DNA of 64,000 bases, from contig NC_048600.1 in assembly GCF_003668045.3 (NCBI RefSeq), positions 26,132,437 to 26,196,436 of the forward strand. The letters run 5' to 3'. Shown here in pieces: positions 1 to 12,074 of this stretch (position 1 is its first letter; each line of letters opens with the position of its first letter). Position numbers and translations under genes: made by a program. This DNA comes from Cricetulus griseus. Taxonomy: Eukaryota > Chordata > Mammalia > Rodentia > Cricetidae. Below the pieces are notes generated by a model that made no database searches, was not told the DNA's origin, and saw only the letters and a list, made by a program, of their open reading frames with translations.

Positions 1-138
1 AGATATGATGCTATGTTCTCAAATCTTTTTGGTGGGTATGTATTTGATGTGATCATTGGTTATGTTAGCACTGGCCACTTGTTTAAAGAGAATCTCTGCT
101 GTTGTTTCTCAGTTGCTTTCCTTTCTTGTGATTAGTCA

Positions 139-231
139 TGTTGTGAGCTGCCATGTGGGTGTTGGGAACAGAACCTTCATCTTCTGCAAGAACTGCACAT
201 GCTCTTGGTTACCAAGCCATCTTTACAACCC
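139..231 (-). repeat. B2 SINE fragment
   Basis: Reads, in reverse, as the tRNA-related head of B2: gtgagctgccatgtgggtg, then a degraded ccatcttt...cccc end. The 3' part is missing. Confidence 0.75.
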
Positions 232-544
232 CTGAGTATTTTGTGAGGAGTTATTTGGAGTATGTAAAAACTATGTTTCTATTTTACTTTTATCCACTAG
301 TTTTAGAATCTATTGAAATTTTCCTAGTTAATTTTTAACTTGCTGTTATCAGATGGTGGTTTTCTAATCCATTTATTCCTATACAATGTTCTTCTGTAAG
401 ATTTTATTCTGGAAGAGGCATACCCACCATCACTACCATAATCCCCTGGCTTCTGTAAGACTAGAACACCTGCCACTGCTTACTTACTGACCAAGTCTGG
501 TTAGGTTCCAGATTTGTCACCAGAAGGCTATTCCATGCTAGCTT

Positions 545-1036
545 TCATGCCCCCTTTGAAATGTCACCATCAGTCCTTATGCATTGAAGAGGGAGCAGAA
601 AGATTGTTAGGAGCCAGAGTACCAGACACTGCTGTGAAACAGTGTCTCCTAGAAATGGCTGCATAAACAAGACTGGAACAGTGACAGCAGTGGGCATGCT
701 AACATGGAAGGGAGAAAATGCTATGGGTCCCACCCTAGACAACTCCAGGCAACTAATAATCTCTGGGAGGACAGTTAGTTTCTCCCAGGCATGAGTGAGT
801 GCCCTTTTGTTTTTCAGTGCAAAGTGGTCAGCCCTGAAACCATATACAAACATACAACAAAAATACTCAGCAAGTTGTATTTGTATACATACATACACAC
901 AATAATAATAACAATGATGGTGAAAAGAGGTTATAAGTGTGTGGGGGGCATGGGAAGGGTTTGAGGGGGTAACTGCAGAGACTGGAGAGAGGAAAGGGAT
1001 GTCATTTTATTCTATTAAAAACTTATTTTTTAAAAG
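545..1036 (+). repeat. Probable L1 3'-UTR remnant
   Basis: The block resembles rodent Lx-type 3' untranslated sequence: an aataataataacaatgatgg-like stretch, then a purine-rich tail (gggaagggtttgaggggg) ending in an A-rich run near 1015-1035. No coding part remains. Recognition is by overall pattern only. Confidence 0.45.
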
Positions 1037-1038
1037 TA

Positions 1039-1215
1039 AGCTGGGTGGTTGTGGCACACGCCTTTAATCCCAGTCCCAGGATTTGGGAGGCAGAGGCAGA
1101 TGGATCTCTGTGAGTTTATGACCAGCCTGGTCTCCAGCATGAATTCCAGGACAGCTACGGCTGTTACAACACAGAAACTCTGGAAGAAAGAAAGAAAGAA
1201 AGCAAGCAAGCAAGC
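1039..1215 (+). repeat. B1 SINE with (GAAA/GCAA)n tail
   Basis: Contains cctttaatcccag, ggaggcagaggcagatgg and accagcctggtct. The A-tail has become a tetranucleotide microsatellite (gaaa then gcaa) at about 1184-1214. Confidence 0.85.
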
Positions 1216-1557
1216 TTTAAATAATTTTAAAGCCTCAGACAGCTTGCAAAAATAGTAAGGAATAGTCTTATCTGTTCTTTACTTAAATTCCCTTAATTTT
1301 ATATAACTATTGGATTTTAAAAGCAGGACTATGATACAATGTATGTGAGTAGATAATGCCATCTTATGGCCTATACTTTTTTTTGGGAGGGGGTAAAAGA
1401 TACCATGGGATCATCATTTTCTTGCTTCAGCCTTGGAGTCAGCCATTTCCCTAAGGACTTTCTCCTTTTTCTTGTTGGGAGTAGTATTTCAAAGCCAGGA
1501 TGAGTGCTAAGTGGGCTCATGGCTTTTAGAGTATGTCTGTACCTGGACCCTTTAAAC

Positions 1558-1775
1558 CAATGATTGTCAACCTTCCTAACACTGCAATATTTAATACAGT
1601 TCTTGTGGTGATCCCCAGCCGTAAAATTTTTTGTTGCTACTTCATAACTTTAGTTTTGACACTATTATGAATCACATTGTAAATATATGATATGCTGAAT
1701 GGTGTTTAGGTGACCACTGTGAAAGGGCTGTTCATCCCCCAAAGAGGCTGCACCCCCACAGATTGAGAACCTCTA
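1558..1775 (+). mobile_element. URR1-type nonautonomous hAT (Charlie) DNA element, copy 1
   Basis: Terminal sequence like caatgattgtcaaccttcc and a decayed gagaacctcta right end, with the internal gttgctacttcataact motif. The flanking octamers ctttaaac (1550-1557) and cttcaaaa (1776-1783) match at 6 of 8 positions, as expected for an old hAT 8-bp target duplication. Confidence 0.8.
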
Positions 1776-1885
1776 CTTCAAAAGCCAAATCCAGGGAAAA
1801 GATCTGTGTATAAATCCAGGATGAGGGAGAGGAGAGGCAGGCCTACACAAACAACTGGGGTTCACATTTCCATGTCTATCTTTAG

Positions 1886-4279
1886 TTTTTTTTTTTTTTT
1901 TTAAATCATGAAGACATTTATTTTAAATAGCCTTTTTTAAAATCATTTTTTATTTGAATTAGAAACAAGATTGATTTACATGACAATCCCAGTTCCCTTC
2001 TCCCTCCCGTCCTCTCCTACCACCTCCCACAAGTAAAACCCTACCTATCACATATCCTTTCTTCTATTCTTCACCTGACTCAACATTTCTGCTCCCTCAT
2101 GACCTCTGCATCCTTCCTCTTCCTCCCTTCTTACTCTCGTAGCTCCCTCCCCCCTCTTCGCATGCCCTCAATTTGCTCAGGATCGTGACCCTTTCCCCTT
2201 CTCCAGGGGACAATGTTTGTCTCTTTTAGGGGGTCTTCCTTGTTTACTAGATTCTCTGGCAGTGTGGATTGTAGGCTGGTAATCCTTTACTCTATGTCTA
2301 AAATCCACATATGAGTGAGTACATATCATGTTTGTTTGTCTTTTTGTGATTGGTTACCTCACTCAGAATGGTTTCTTCAAGTTCCATCCATTTTCCTGAA
2401 AATTTCAAATTCTGTTGTTTTTTTCTGCTAAGTAGTACTCCATTGTGTAAATGTACCACATTTTCCCTATCCATTCTTCAGTAGAGGGGCATCTAGGATG
2501 CTTCCAGTTTCTGGTTATTACAAATAGTGCTGCTATGAACATCGTTGAACAGATGTCCTTGTATGAATGTGCTTCTTTTGGGTATATGCCTAAGAGTGGA
2601 ATTGCTGGATCTTGTGGTAGACTGATTCCTATTTTCTTGAGGTGTCGCCTTACTGATTTTCTATACAAGTTGGCACTCCAACCAGCAGTGGAAGAAGTGT
2701 TCCCCTTTCTCCACATCCTCTCCAGCATAAACTGTCATTGGTGTTTTTGATTTTAGCCATTCTGACACAAGAGTAAGATGGTATCTCAGAGTTGTTTTGA
2801 TTTGCATTTCCCTGATGGCTAAGGAGGTTGAACACTTTCTATGTGTCTTTCAGCCTTTTAGATTCCTCTATTGAGAATTGTCTATTTAGTTCTGTACCCC
2901 ACTTTTTAATTGGATTGTTTGTTATTTTGGAGACTATCTTATTGAGTTCTTTGTATATTTTGGAGATCAGTCCTCTGTCAGATGTGGGGTTGGTGACTAT
3001 CTTTTCCCAGTCTGTGGGCTGCCGTTTTGTCTTGCTGACTGTGTCCTTTGCCTTACAGAAGCTTCTCAGTTTCAGGAGGTCCCATTTACCAATTGTTGAT
3101 CTCAGTGTCTGTGCTACTGGTGTTATGTTCAGGAAGCAGTCTCCTGTACCAATTAATTCAAGGGTATTTCCCACTTTATCTTCTAATAGGTTCAGGATGG
3201 CTGGGTTTATGTTGAGGTCTTTGATCCATTTCAACTTAAGTTTTGTGCAGGGCAAAAGGCTTGGGTCTATCTGTATTCTTCTACATATCCACGTCCAGTT
3301 ATGCCAGCACCATTTGTTGAAGATGTTCTCTTTGTTCCATTGTATACATTTGGATTGTTTGTCAAAAATCAGGTTTTCGTAGGTGTGTGGGTTAATATCA
3401 GGGTTTTCAACTCTATTCCATTGGTCTACCTGTCTCTTTTTGTGCCAATACCAAGCTGTTTTCAGGACTATAGCTATGTAATAGAGCTTCAAGTCAGGGA
3501 TAGTGATGCCTCCAGAAGTTCCTCTATTGTACAGGGTTGTTTTTGGCTATCCTGTGTCTTTTGTTTCTCCATATAAAGTTGAGAATTATTCTTTCAAGGT
3601 CTGTGAAGAATTGTGTTGGGATTTTGATGGGGATTGCATTGAATCTGTAGATTGCTTTTGCAAGATTGCCGTTTTTATTACGTTGATCCTACCTATCCAA
3701 GAGCATGGGAGATATTTCCATTTGCTGGTATCTTCTTTAATTTCTTTCTTTAGAGACTCAAAATTCTTATGGTACAGGTCTTTCACTTTTTTGGTTAGTG
3801 TTACCCCAAGGTATTTTATGTTGTTTGTGGCAATTGTAAAGGGTGATGTTTCTCTGATTTCTTTCTCCACCAATGTGTCATTGGTATACAGTAGGGCTAC
3901 AGATTTTTTTGAGTTAATCTTGTATCCTGCCACTTTGCTGAAGGTGTTTATCAGCGGTAGGAGTTCCCTGGTAGATTTTTTCGGGTCACTTATGTAGACT
4001 ATCATCTGCAAATAGTGAGAGTTTGACTTCTTCCTTTCTGATTTGTATTCCCTTGATCTCCTTTTGTTGTCTTATTGCTCTAGCTAGAACTTCAAGTACA
4101 ATATTGAAGAGGTATGGAGAGAGTGGACGGCTTTGTCTTGTCCCTGATTTTAGAGGAATTGCATTGAGTTTCTCTCAATTAATTGCATTTAATTTGATGT
4201 TGGGTGCCTGCTTCCTTTATATTGCTTTTATTATGTTGAGGTATGTTCCTGTTATCCCTGATTTCTCCAAAACCTTTAT
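1886..4279 (-). mobile_element. 5'-truncated L1 (LINE-1) with target-site duplication
   Basis: About 2.4 kb in reverse orientation. The poly-A (read as T) begins at 1886, followed by 3' UTR. The C-terminal half of ORF2 follows, with typical segments: DPAIPLLGIYPK near 2610, CPSTEEWIGKMWYIYTMEYY near 2450, and reverse-transcriptase thumb sequence (NNIKYLGVTL) near 3800. The frame is broken in several places, so it is dead. The 15-mers catgtctatctttag (1871-1885) and catgactgtctttag (4280-4294) match at 13 of 15 and are the TSD, which fixes both ends. Confidence 0.93.
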
Positions 4280-4540
4280 CATGACTGTCTTTAGATCTTG
4301 AGATTCACAAATTTATATTGATGTCCTGTTTCACTCCAGCACTGTTATTTATTCCAAACTCTTCTTCTGGGTTTGCACTTCTGTTGATGATGTGAAGTAG
4401 ACTCCTGTTGTTTTATGAAAAGTTAACTAATTTGTCTGGTTTCTCCATATGGAGCCAGTCTTTTAATCCCACAGGACTGTGGGTGCTGCTGTGATGTTCC
4501 TTCTTGTTAAGGCCCTGGCTACTGTCGATACGTCTTTGTT

Positions 4541-4580
4541 CGTCCGTCTGTCCATCTGTCCATCCATCCATCTATCCATA
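4541..4580. repeat. (CCAT/CTGT)n simple repeat
   Basis: Imperfect tetranucleotide run of the type gtccatctgtccatccatcc. Confidence 0.8.
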
Positions 4581-5859
4581 TCCCACTTTTACTCAAACCA
4601 TGTATGATGCTCCTTTGGTGACTTTAAAACTTTAAAAAGGTCAGTATGGCTGTGGCAGAATGTGTGAAAGTAATAGGAGATCAAGTTAGCTTGTGCTTCC
4701 TAGCTATTGGATATTCTGAGTAGTGGAGTCACAGAAGCATCCTTGGCATTCTGTTAAGTAATCTTAGAGGAGGGGGATGTCAAGACCGAAAACAAGAAAA
4801 TTTAGTAGTGGGCATTTACAAAAATTCAAGCTTGCAAAGTGATGGTGACTTGTAGGGATGGTGAAACTGGAGGGAGGAACTTCGGATTCACTTTGAAAGC
4901 CATGCAAATAGGATTGGTGTTGGTTGAATTTGAGCTCAGAGAGAAGAGGTCCAGCTTCCTACCCAAATGATTGGTCTGAGTATTGGGAAGGGTGGGATTG
5001 CTATTAACTGAGATGTGGAAGACTGAAGTAGGTGTGGTTGTAGTGAGACGTGATAGGGCACAGCTTTAGATGTTGTTTAAAGACTTGTCTTGGATCTGAG
5101 GTTTTTCTTGTTTTTTTTTTTTTTTGTGGAAAATACATAATGAATTTAGAACCCATCAGTACAGAGATGGCATTTACAGACATGAAACAGGATGAATGCC
5201 ATAGAGCAAGTGGGTTTAAAATGCAAGAGGCCAACACAGGAAAAAGCTAGTGAAGGAGACAGATGGGACAATCAGAAAGACACTGAGAAACCATTTATAT
5301 TCACCAAAGCCAACTGAAGGAAGATTCTCAAGAAGTGCACAGAGACTATTCACAGATGTGAGCAAATTAGTCACTGATGATGTGAGGTCATTGATGAGCT
5401 TGAGCTATTTTGTTATTGTAGTAGGTGGTGGTAAACACATTGGATTGAAGTCTGAGGTTAATGGGAGCACCAAAGCTAAAGACAACTACTGTAATACTTC
5501 TTTCGAAGAATTTTCTTGTAAAGATAAAGGGGATGATGGCTGTGTGTAAAGTGGTTCAAGAGCCTTTGTTTTCCTACTGTAAAAGGAATAATGTATTTTA
5601 TATAATAAAGAGAGGGCAAAAGAGATAATAAATATATGAATGAATGTGAATGAGAATTGAGTAGAGAAAGAATTGGGCTATCAAGGTTGTCAGTCAGAAC
5701 AGTAGGCTTGAGAGACCATCTGGGACAAAGTATAAGGGTGTGAGTGTGATGATTGGCTGTGGAGTTTGAGTTAGGTGAGGAGTATGGGGAGGAAGCAGAG
5801 TGGGAAAAGATAGAATCTGGATTGAAGGTTATTGTTGGATCAAAGGAATACTGGAATTG

Positions 5860-6115
5860 TGGCCTTGTTGAAGGAAGTGTGTGTCATTGTGGGTGCAGGC
5901 TTTGTGGTCTCTTTTACTTAAGCTTCCCTCAGTGTCACAGTCATTTCCTGTGGCCTGATCAAGATGTAACCATCTCCATGTCTGCCTACATGCGACCATG
6001 CTCCCTCCCCTGATGATAATGTACTGAACCTCTGAAACTGTAAGCAAGCCATCCCAATGTTTTCTTGTTAAGAGTTGCCATGGTCATGGTATTTCTTTAC
6101 AGCAATAGAAACCCT
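5860..6115 (-). repeat. Common rodent interspersed repeat, same family as 17642-17903
   Basis: In reverse it begins tttctattgctgtaaaga and continues with ccatgaccatggcaactc, a cttacagtttcagagg segment and gacacacttccttcaacaagg. The same order of blocks, in the opposite orientation, is at 17642-17903. I know it as an abundant rodent repeat but cannot name the family with certainty. Confidence 0.7.
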
Positions 6116-6135
6116 AACTTAGACAGGCATTAGAG

Positions 6136-6350
6136 CAGTTGTTCTTACCTTTCTAATGCTGTGACCCTTTAATACAGTTCTTCATGTTGTGGTGACCCCA
6201 GACTATAATTTTTTTTTGTTGCTACTTCATCACTGTAATTTTGCTACTGTTGTGAATCCTATTGTAAATATCTGTTAGATGTATGACCCTTGTGAAGTGT
6301 CATTCAACCCTCAAGGGGGGGGGTCTCAACCCACGTGTTGATAACCACTG
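6136..6350 (+). mobile_element. URR1-type hAT element, copy 2
   Basis: Begins cagttgttcttacctttct and ends gataaccactg. Flanking octamers cattagag (6128-6135) and tgttagag (6351-6358) match at 6 of 8. Confidence 0.85.
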
Positions 6351-7344
6351 TGTTAGAGTATGCTGGAAAGATAAGATGGTGCTTAAAGTACAGAGTATTT
6401 AAAATTGAAATTATGGAGGTGTTGCATTTATTGGTGATGTTACCATGGGAATGGATGTTTATGAGAAGAATAATCTTGGAGACTGTAGCATTGCACAAGA
6501 AGTCAAGACATTATAGAGACTGAGATTAGTGAGCCTAAAGGGTAGCAGGTGACTTACTAAGTGGTAGTGAGTCACAGGTCATCTGATGGCAAGCTAAGTT
6601 CTCAGAAAGGGAGGAGGAAGGATAGTTAGTTATGGAGTTCCTGGGGACAAGGAACGTATAGAGTCCATCCTACAGAACAGTTGTAGAATAAGGTACGCCA
6701 TGCCATCAGGGGAGATCAGGGTTCCCACTAGAGCATGAGTGTGAAAGAGAGGTCATTTTAAAGGTTCAGGGGTAAATGAATTATGAATCTGTATAAAAAT
6801 ATTTAATATGCTAAATGTAACATTTAATCTTTAATGATTGTGTTGCTGATCCTCTTGTTAATATTTGAAGGAAGACTAAGATATTAGGACAGAAGCAATA
6901 GAGGAGACAAATTGAATTTGAAGGATTTTGTACTTGAACTTATGGCTAATAGACTTGATAAAACTATGTGCAATAATAACTGTTGTAAATATAGAGTGAC
7001 ATCCTCCTTGAAGAACATGTAATGTATAGAAGCTTACAGTAAGACAGGCTCATGAGGCCTCCCTGCTCATGAAGGAAGATGTCATGGGAATGTCTCCTTT
7101 GAGCTTTGTTTTGAAGAGAGTAAGAAAGATGTGGGCAAGTAGAGCAGACTAAAGAACACTTTCTTACACTCATGGAACATGGCTTCCCACAGAAGGGTGT
7201 TGATTGATGAATCACTCAAAGACTAGTTTGAAAAGTTAGAGTACAGAGATCACTGTGAAAGACTATTGTCTAGCAGTTCTGTGCAGTAGGTAATGTGGGA
7301 GACACGTGTAGTTGACATTTTTCTAGCAATCTTTGTTTTAAAAA

Positions 7345-7525
7345 GTACAAATAGGGGACTCAGAAATTAAGAGGACCCTTGGGTACCCGTGTTTGATTTT
7401 TGGCACCCTCATGTTGGCTCACAGCCATCTGTTTGTAACTCCATTCCAGAGGATCTGATGCACTCCTTTGGTCTCCATGACCAGGCACAGATATATGCAG
7501 GGAAAAGATCTTTACACATATTTTT
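7345..7525 (+). repeat. B2/B3-type SINE, diverged
   Basis: Order of blocks as in B2: ggctcacagccatctg, aactccattccagaggatctg, then a gcacagatatatgcaggg stretch and an A-rich end. Confidence 0.65.
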
Positions 7526-8506
7526 TAAGTAGAAATAAATGAATAGAATAAATTTAAATAGTAATTTCATTTAACCTCATAATCAAAATGTGATCATTTC
7601 AGCATGTGATTGATATTTTAAAATATTAATGGCATGGTTTACACTCTTGTTTTGGTCCTAAATCTTTGAAATCTGATGTATATCTTATATTTAGAATGCT
7701 TCTCAATTCAGGCTAGCCATGATTCAAGTGCTAATAGTTTCACAGGACTTCTGACTCCTATACTGGACAGTAGGAATCTACACCAAGTGTGAATGAAGGG
7801 CAGTATAACTGTAGTAAGTGTCAGGTCAGAAGGTTACTTGTCAGCTCAGTGTTTCCTTGTCTAGACTTTGTCTGGAAGCTATTGAATAATATTGGTGAGG
7901 GACCAAAATCAAGATTGATTATGTATTACTCAGCATAAGAACAGGGGTAGATGGAGCAGAAAGGGAAGAGGTAAGGAGAACCTGAGAAACATGGGAGAAT
8001 GGAGGAAGTGTCCCTATGGCAGAGGAAAGGCTTTTTAAGTCTGGTTGTGATGGCATGGCACTTCTGGGGTTCAACCAAGCAGTTAGCTTCATGCACAGTA
8101 ACTCATTCACCTTTGCTGTGTTGACACCATCGTGTTGAGTAAGCACTTATTTACTCAATAGTTTGACTTTGTGTGTCTATACACATACATACTCTACATG
8201 TATGTCTCTGTGTGTGTTTAGAACATAGAAAATAAAGTTTTTACTGAATTGAAGATAATGAAACATTTTTTGCCTTTAGGAAATTTGTGGTTGTTAAATT
8301 TCTAATCTTGTGACCATGTTAGAAAAAAAAATTTGAAAATATTTACAAAAGATGTTTTGTTAATGAAAGGTAAATGTATAAATAAATGTTTAAAATATTA
8401 CTTGATTTTACTAATGTATCAGTCTTTTCCACTAAATGAAATAAACTTTACTGTTTTTATAAAATTTGCTTAATGTCAGTGCAGTGATTTTGAAAATCAG
8501 GTTCTT

Positions 8507-8636
8507 TTTGAGTTTTATCGAGACAGGGTTTCTCTGTGTAGCTTTGTAGACCAGGCTGGCCTCGAACTCACAGAGATCCGCCTGCCTCTGCCTCCCAAGT
8601 GCTGGGATTAAAGGTGTGCGCCACCACTGCCAGGCC
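8507..8636 (-). repeat. B1 SINE
   Basis: Reverse B1: agacagggtttctctgtg, gaccaggctggcctcgaact, gtgctgggattaaagg. The left half carries a short internal deletion. Confidence 0.92.
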
Positions 8637-8763
8637 AGAAGATCAGTTCTTGAATATACTTTGTTCCTGCCTTCTGAGGACTGTTACAGTTTTTTGTTGT
8701 TTCTGTTTTATTTATTTTTATTTTTTAAAATAAAGATAAAAATGAAGGGTATAGGTTTTTTGT

Positions 8764-9122
8764 TGTTGTTGTTTGTTTTTAAATTCTTTGTTCTTTGGGA
8801 TCCTACCACCGAGCTCCCAAATAAATAAAGAGACTTATCCTTATGAAAGCCTGGCCTTAGCTTGGTTTGTTTCTAGCCAGCTTTTCTAGCTTAAATTATA
8901 CCATTTCTTTTTAACTATGTTTTACCTCTGGAACTTTTACTTTTCTTTAGTCTATATATCTTTCTTTTCCTTCTTATTCCCTGGCTGGCTGAGTGGCAGG
9001 ATGGCTGGCCCTTGGCATCCTCCTCTCCTCCTTTTTTCCATCCTCCCCCTTCATACTCTAGATTTCTCCTATTTATCCTTTCTGCCTGACAGCCCTGCCT
9101 GCCTCCCTGCCTCTCCCTCTCC

Positions 9123-9179
<57 letters not shown>

Positions 9180-9352
9180 TATTGGCTGTTCAGCTCTTTA
9201 TTAGATCAGTTAGATGTTTTAGACAGGCAAAGTAACACAGTTTTACAGAGTTAAACAAGTGCAACACAAAGGAATGCAACACATCTTTGCATCATTAAAC
9301 AAATATTCTATAGTATAAATGAATGTAACACATCTTAAACTAATATTCCACA
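8764..9352 (-). mobile_element. 3' LTR of an antisense ERV-type retrotransposon
   Basis: In reverse it begins TGTGGAATATTAG at 9352 and contains AATAAAGAGCTGA (about 9190-9202), a plausible polyadenylation signal. Next to it on the internal side lies a purine run (read as ccccctttttgt on +), the expected polypurine tract. The outer end near 8764 is approximate. Confidence 0.75.
9128..9178. repeat. (TC)n microsatellite inside the LTR
   Basis: About 25 near-perfect TC units, lying within the LTR pyrimidine-rich region. Confidence 0.95.
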
Positions 9353-9842
9353 TTTCCCCCTTTTTGTCTAAATAAAAAATAAAAGGCTTTAACTTTAACA
9401 TAGTAAAACTATATACAACAAAACAGTTATCAAGTAAGAATTACATTTACAAGTATGTAGTCCATTTGTATTTAGCAAATTCAGAAAATACTTATTTTAG
9501 TGATTCCAAAGTTTTATACCTACTTTCTATCATAACTAAGGAAAACTATAATTTCATTTAGTCTTTAATGCCAAGAATGTAGTATTACCCAACAACAGAG
9601 ACATCTGGTCACTAAAGGGAACTTTATCTAAATCTCTATCCTTCTATAGAACTCGGGATTCAAAGGTTGAGGTGAAATTCTGCTAGCTCAGAGATGCTGA
9701 GTAGCAAGTAGCTAACCTTCTCTCCTTGTTCCTATCTCCGGAAAAAGGGGCCATCCTTTTGCTCAGCCCCCACTGAAGGACTTTCTATACTTAGTTCCTC
9801 CCTACCACGTCCTATCAGTTAGTTACTGACTCAGTCTCCTGA
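9353..9842 (-). mobile_element. Internal remnant of the antisense LTR retrotransposon
   Basis: About 490 bases between the two LTR-like ends, with the polypurine tract at its 9353-9366 edge. There is no readable gag or pol frame. The element is either nonautonomous or heavily deleted. Confidence 0.55.
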
Positions 9843-9953
9843 CCCCAGGTTAATTTTATTTAATCAAACAAATGTAACATGTCATTGCATTGTTAACAAA
9901 AGCAACAGAAACAAATGTAATATACCTTTACACAGTTAAAATAATATTCCACA
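9843..9953 (-). mobile_element. Truncated 5' LTR of the same element
   Basis: Ends (on +) in ataatattccaca at 9953, exactly like the complete LTR that ends taatattccaca at 9352. The adjacent aaatgtaa and gcattgttaacaaaag blocks resemble the same LTR edge. Only about 110 bases remain. Confidence 0.6.
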
Positions 9954-10424
9954 GCAGAAGGGTGCACAACACACCAGTTACTAAATTTGTTGATTCTGTT
10001 CAAATAATAACTTTGTGGTTATTGAGACTTTGTAAGCTTTTGCTTTCTCAGGTGGTGGAGGGTAGATCTTAAAAATGAACCAGGTTAGCTGCATTTTTGT
10101 ATTTTAATAATAAAATTTTGTGTTTGAATCCACTCAGTTTCACTGGCTCTGTCACCACAGGGAGCTAGTTAGTGCCCTTGGCCTCAAGACAAGGTGTCTT
10201 TGTGCACATGTATGTTCTATAAAAGACTTCATTTGCATTAGGCACAGTGCACAGAAGAGCACTTCCATCAGAGATAAAGTGGGACATTACTACATAAAGG
10301 TGGAACTTAGTTCTCTAAAGTGGTTTAGTAGTAAGCAGCAGCAGTGATGTGGTGAAGTACAATGGCAAAAATACATGCAACTACTTTTAGTTTTAGTTGG
10401 TTTAGCATATAGCTTAAAGTTTTT

Positions 10425-10608
10425 AAAAATTTTTATTTTTATTTTATATGCATTGGTATTTTGCCTGCATGTTTGTGTATGAGGGCATCACATCTTGGAA
10501 CAGGAGCTACAGACAGTTGTGAGCTGCCATGTGGGTGCTGGGAATTGAACTGGGTTCTTTGGAAGAACAGTTAGTGCTCTCAACTGTTGAGCCATCTCTC
10601 CAGCCCCA
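10425..10608 (-). repeat. B2 SINE
   Basis: Reverse B2 ending gagccatctctccagcccc, with gtgagctgccatgtgggtg and gctgggaattgaactggg. Confidence 0.93.
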
Positions 10609-10615
10609 GAGTATC

Positions 10616-10616
<1 letters not shown>

Positions 10617-10646
<30 letters not shown>

Positions 10647-10783
10647 CTGGGTTTCTCTGTGTAGCTTTGGAGGCTGTCCTGGCACTCGCTCTGTAGACCA
10701 GGCTAACCTCGAACTCATAGAGATCCTCCTGCCTCTGCCTCCTGAGTGCTGGGATTAAAGGCTTGAGCCACCAACACCTGGCT
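10617..10783 (-). repeat. B1 SINE with poly-T
   Basis: A 25-base T run, then gtttctctgtgtagctttgg, gaccaggctaacctcgaac and tgctgggattaaaggc. The left half is of the cricetid-like type. Confidence 0.93.
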
Positions 10784-10946
10784 CAGTTTAAATGTTTTAA
10801 GCATGTAAGTTAACATAGTTCATTCATCCCAAGGTGCAAAGCATGTTACTCAGTAGTACTCATATGTGCATGGTGACATTTCCAGACAGCCCTTTTCAAA
10901 GTATTTTCTCTATAGCAGTCATTTCTTTCAAAACATTAAAAATAGT

Positions 10947-10991
10947 TTGTGTTTTTGTTTTTTGTTTTTTGTTTTGTTTGTTTTGTTTTGT
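10947..10991. repeat. (GTTTT)n-like simple repeat
   Basis: T-rich run of gtttt/gttttt units. Confidence 0.8.
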
Positions 10992-11924
10992 CATTTACTG
11001 TTGTCCTTACTTAGACTTTTCTTTAAAAGTATCCACCAGGATACTGTTGTTAATAACTTGCTATAGTGAGGCAAAATCAGTAAGTTTATAGCAATTTAAC
11101 TTTTTATAGAAGAATATATAATTCATCTGTAAGTTTTTTAAAACATATGTTGTGAATGATTACCCAGAAAAGTTTTGTATAAAACTAGAAACTTTCATGG
11201 TAGCTTTTCATCTCACCACAAAGGATTGAGAATCCGTTCACACTTCACACTCTTATCGTTTCCAATTTTTGTGTTGGTGAGATGATGTATTACAGTGTCT
11301 ATGCCCTGGGCTATAAAAGCTTGCTCTCTGAACATGTGTAGCCCTGTCTGTAAGTTTCTATGTTCTCTCCTGGAGGATGTGGAGTTCAAGAGTTTTGTGT
11401 TTCAGCCAAAGTACTACCTCTGTTAGAAAAGCTTTCTTTAACATTAGTGTTAAAGAAGTAATGGATACTGAGGGTGCATTTGTCTTCTTTGTTATTTCTG
11501 CTACAGCAGTGTCCACCATGTATTTAACAGCTAGGTTAAAGCATATGAGTGCTTCTTCCCAGTTGTCTAGTAAGTTCTCACTGCACAATTTCCTTACTCT
11601 TTGATTTGTTCTTCAGTGCCTTCCAAGGCATATGTTGTCAAGAAAGCTGTACTTTCCAGCTGTTTGTTTCTGGGATATGTCAGTCAAAACAAAGCAAAAT
11701 ACAGGGAGAATTAATGTTTCCTGGTAGTGTCTGGATTTTTAGAGTAGATTTAGAGTAATAATTCTTTGATATTAAAGAAATGGAACAAAACAGAAAAGCT
11801 AAAGAGATTTTCCAAATCATTATCATTTCATTTAATGAAAATTAGTTCAGTGCTTGATTCAATTCAGGACAGTAACATCATTGTCTAGGTCTTAAATGGC
11901 TTGTTGGATGATGATTTGTTTTTA

Positions 11925-12074
11925 ATGTGTGGGTGTTTGTGTGTGTGTGTACAAGAGGAAGTCAGAGAACAACTTGGGAATTCTCTCTCCTACCATGTGG
12001 GGCTTAGAGATTGAACCAAGTTGTCAGGCTTGGCCGTAGATGACTTTACCCATCTCACCATCCTGCCAGCTCTA
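11925..12074 (-). repeat. B3 SINE
   Basis: Starts with a short (TG)n, then gaggaagtcagagaacaact, ctaccatgtggggcttagag and catctcaccatcctgccagc, the B3 order in reverse. Confidence 0.8.

Noticed and set aside
2405..4011. Long open frames on both strands suggesting a gene in intron 1
   Set aside because: The minus-strand frames are broken L1 ORF2 pieces, and the plus-strand frames are their shadows.
5250..5549. 99-codon plus-strand open frame
   Set aside because: No domain, no exon-like borders, flanked by plain intronic sequence; chance frame.
11358..11604. Region open on both strands (about 75 codons each) that might be a pseudogene
   Set aside because: No motif I recognise, no frame continuing past either end and no poly-A tail or TSD. 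A protein search of the minus-strand frame would settle it.
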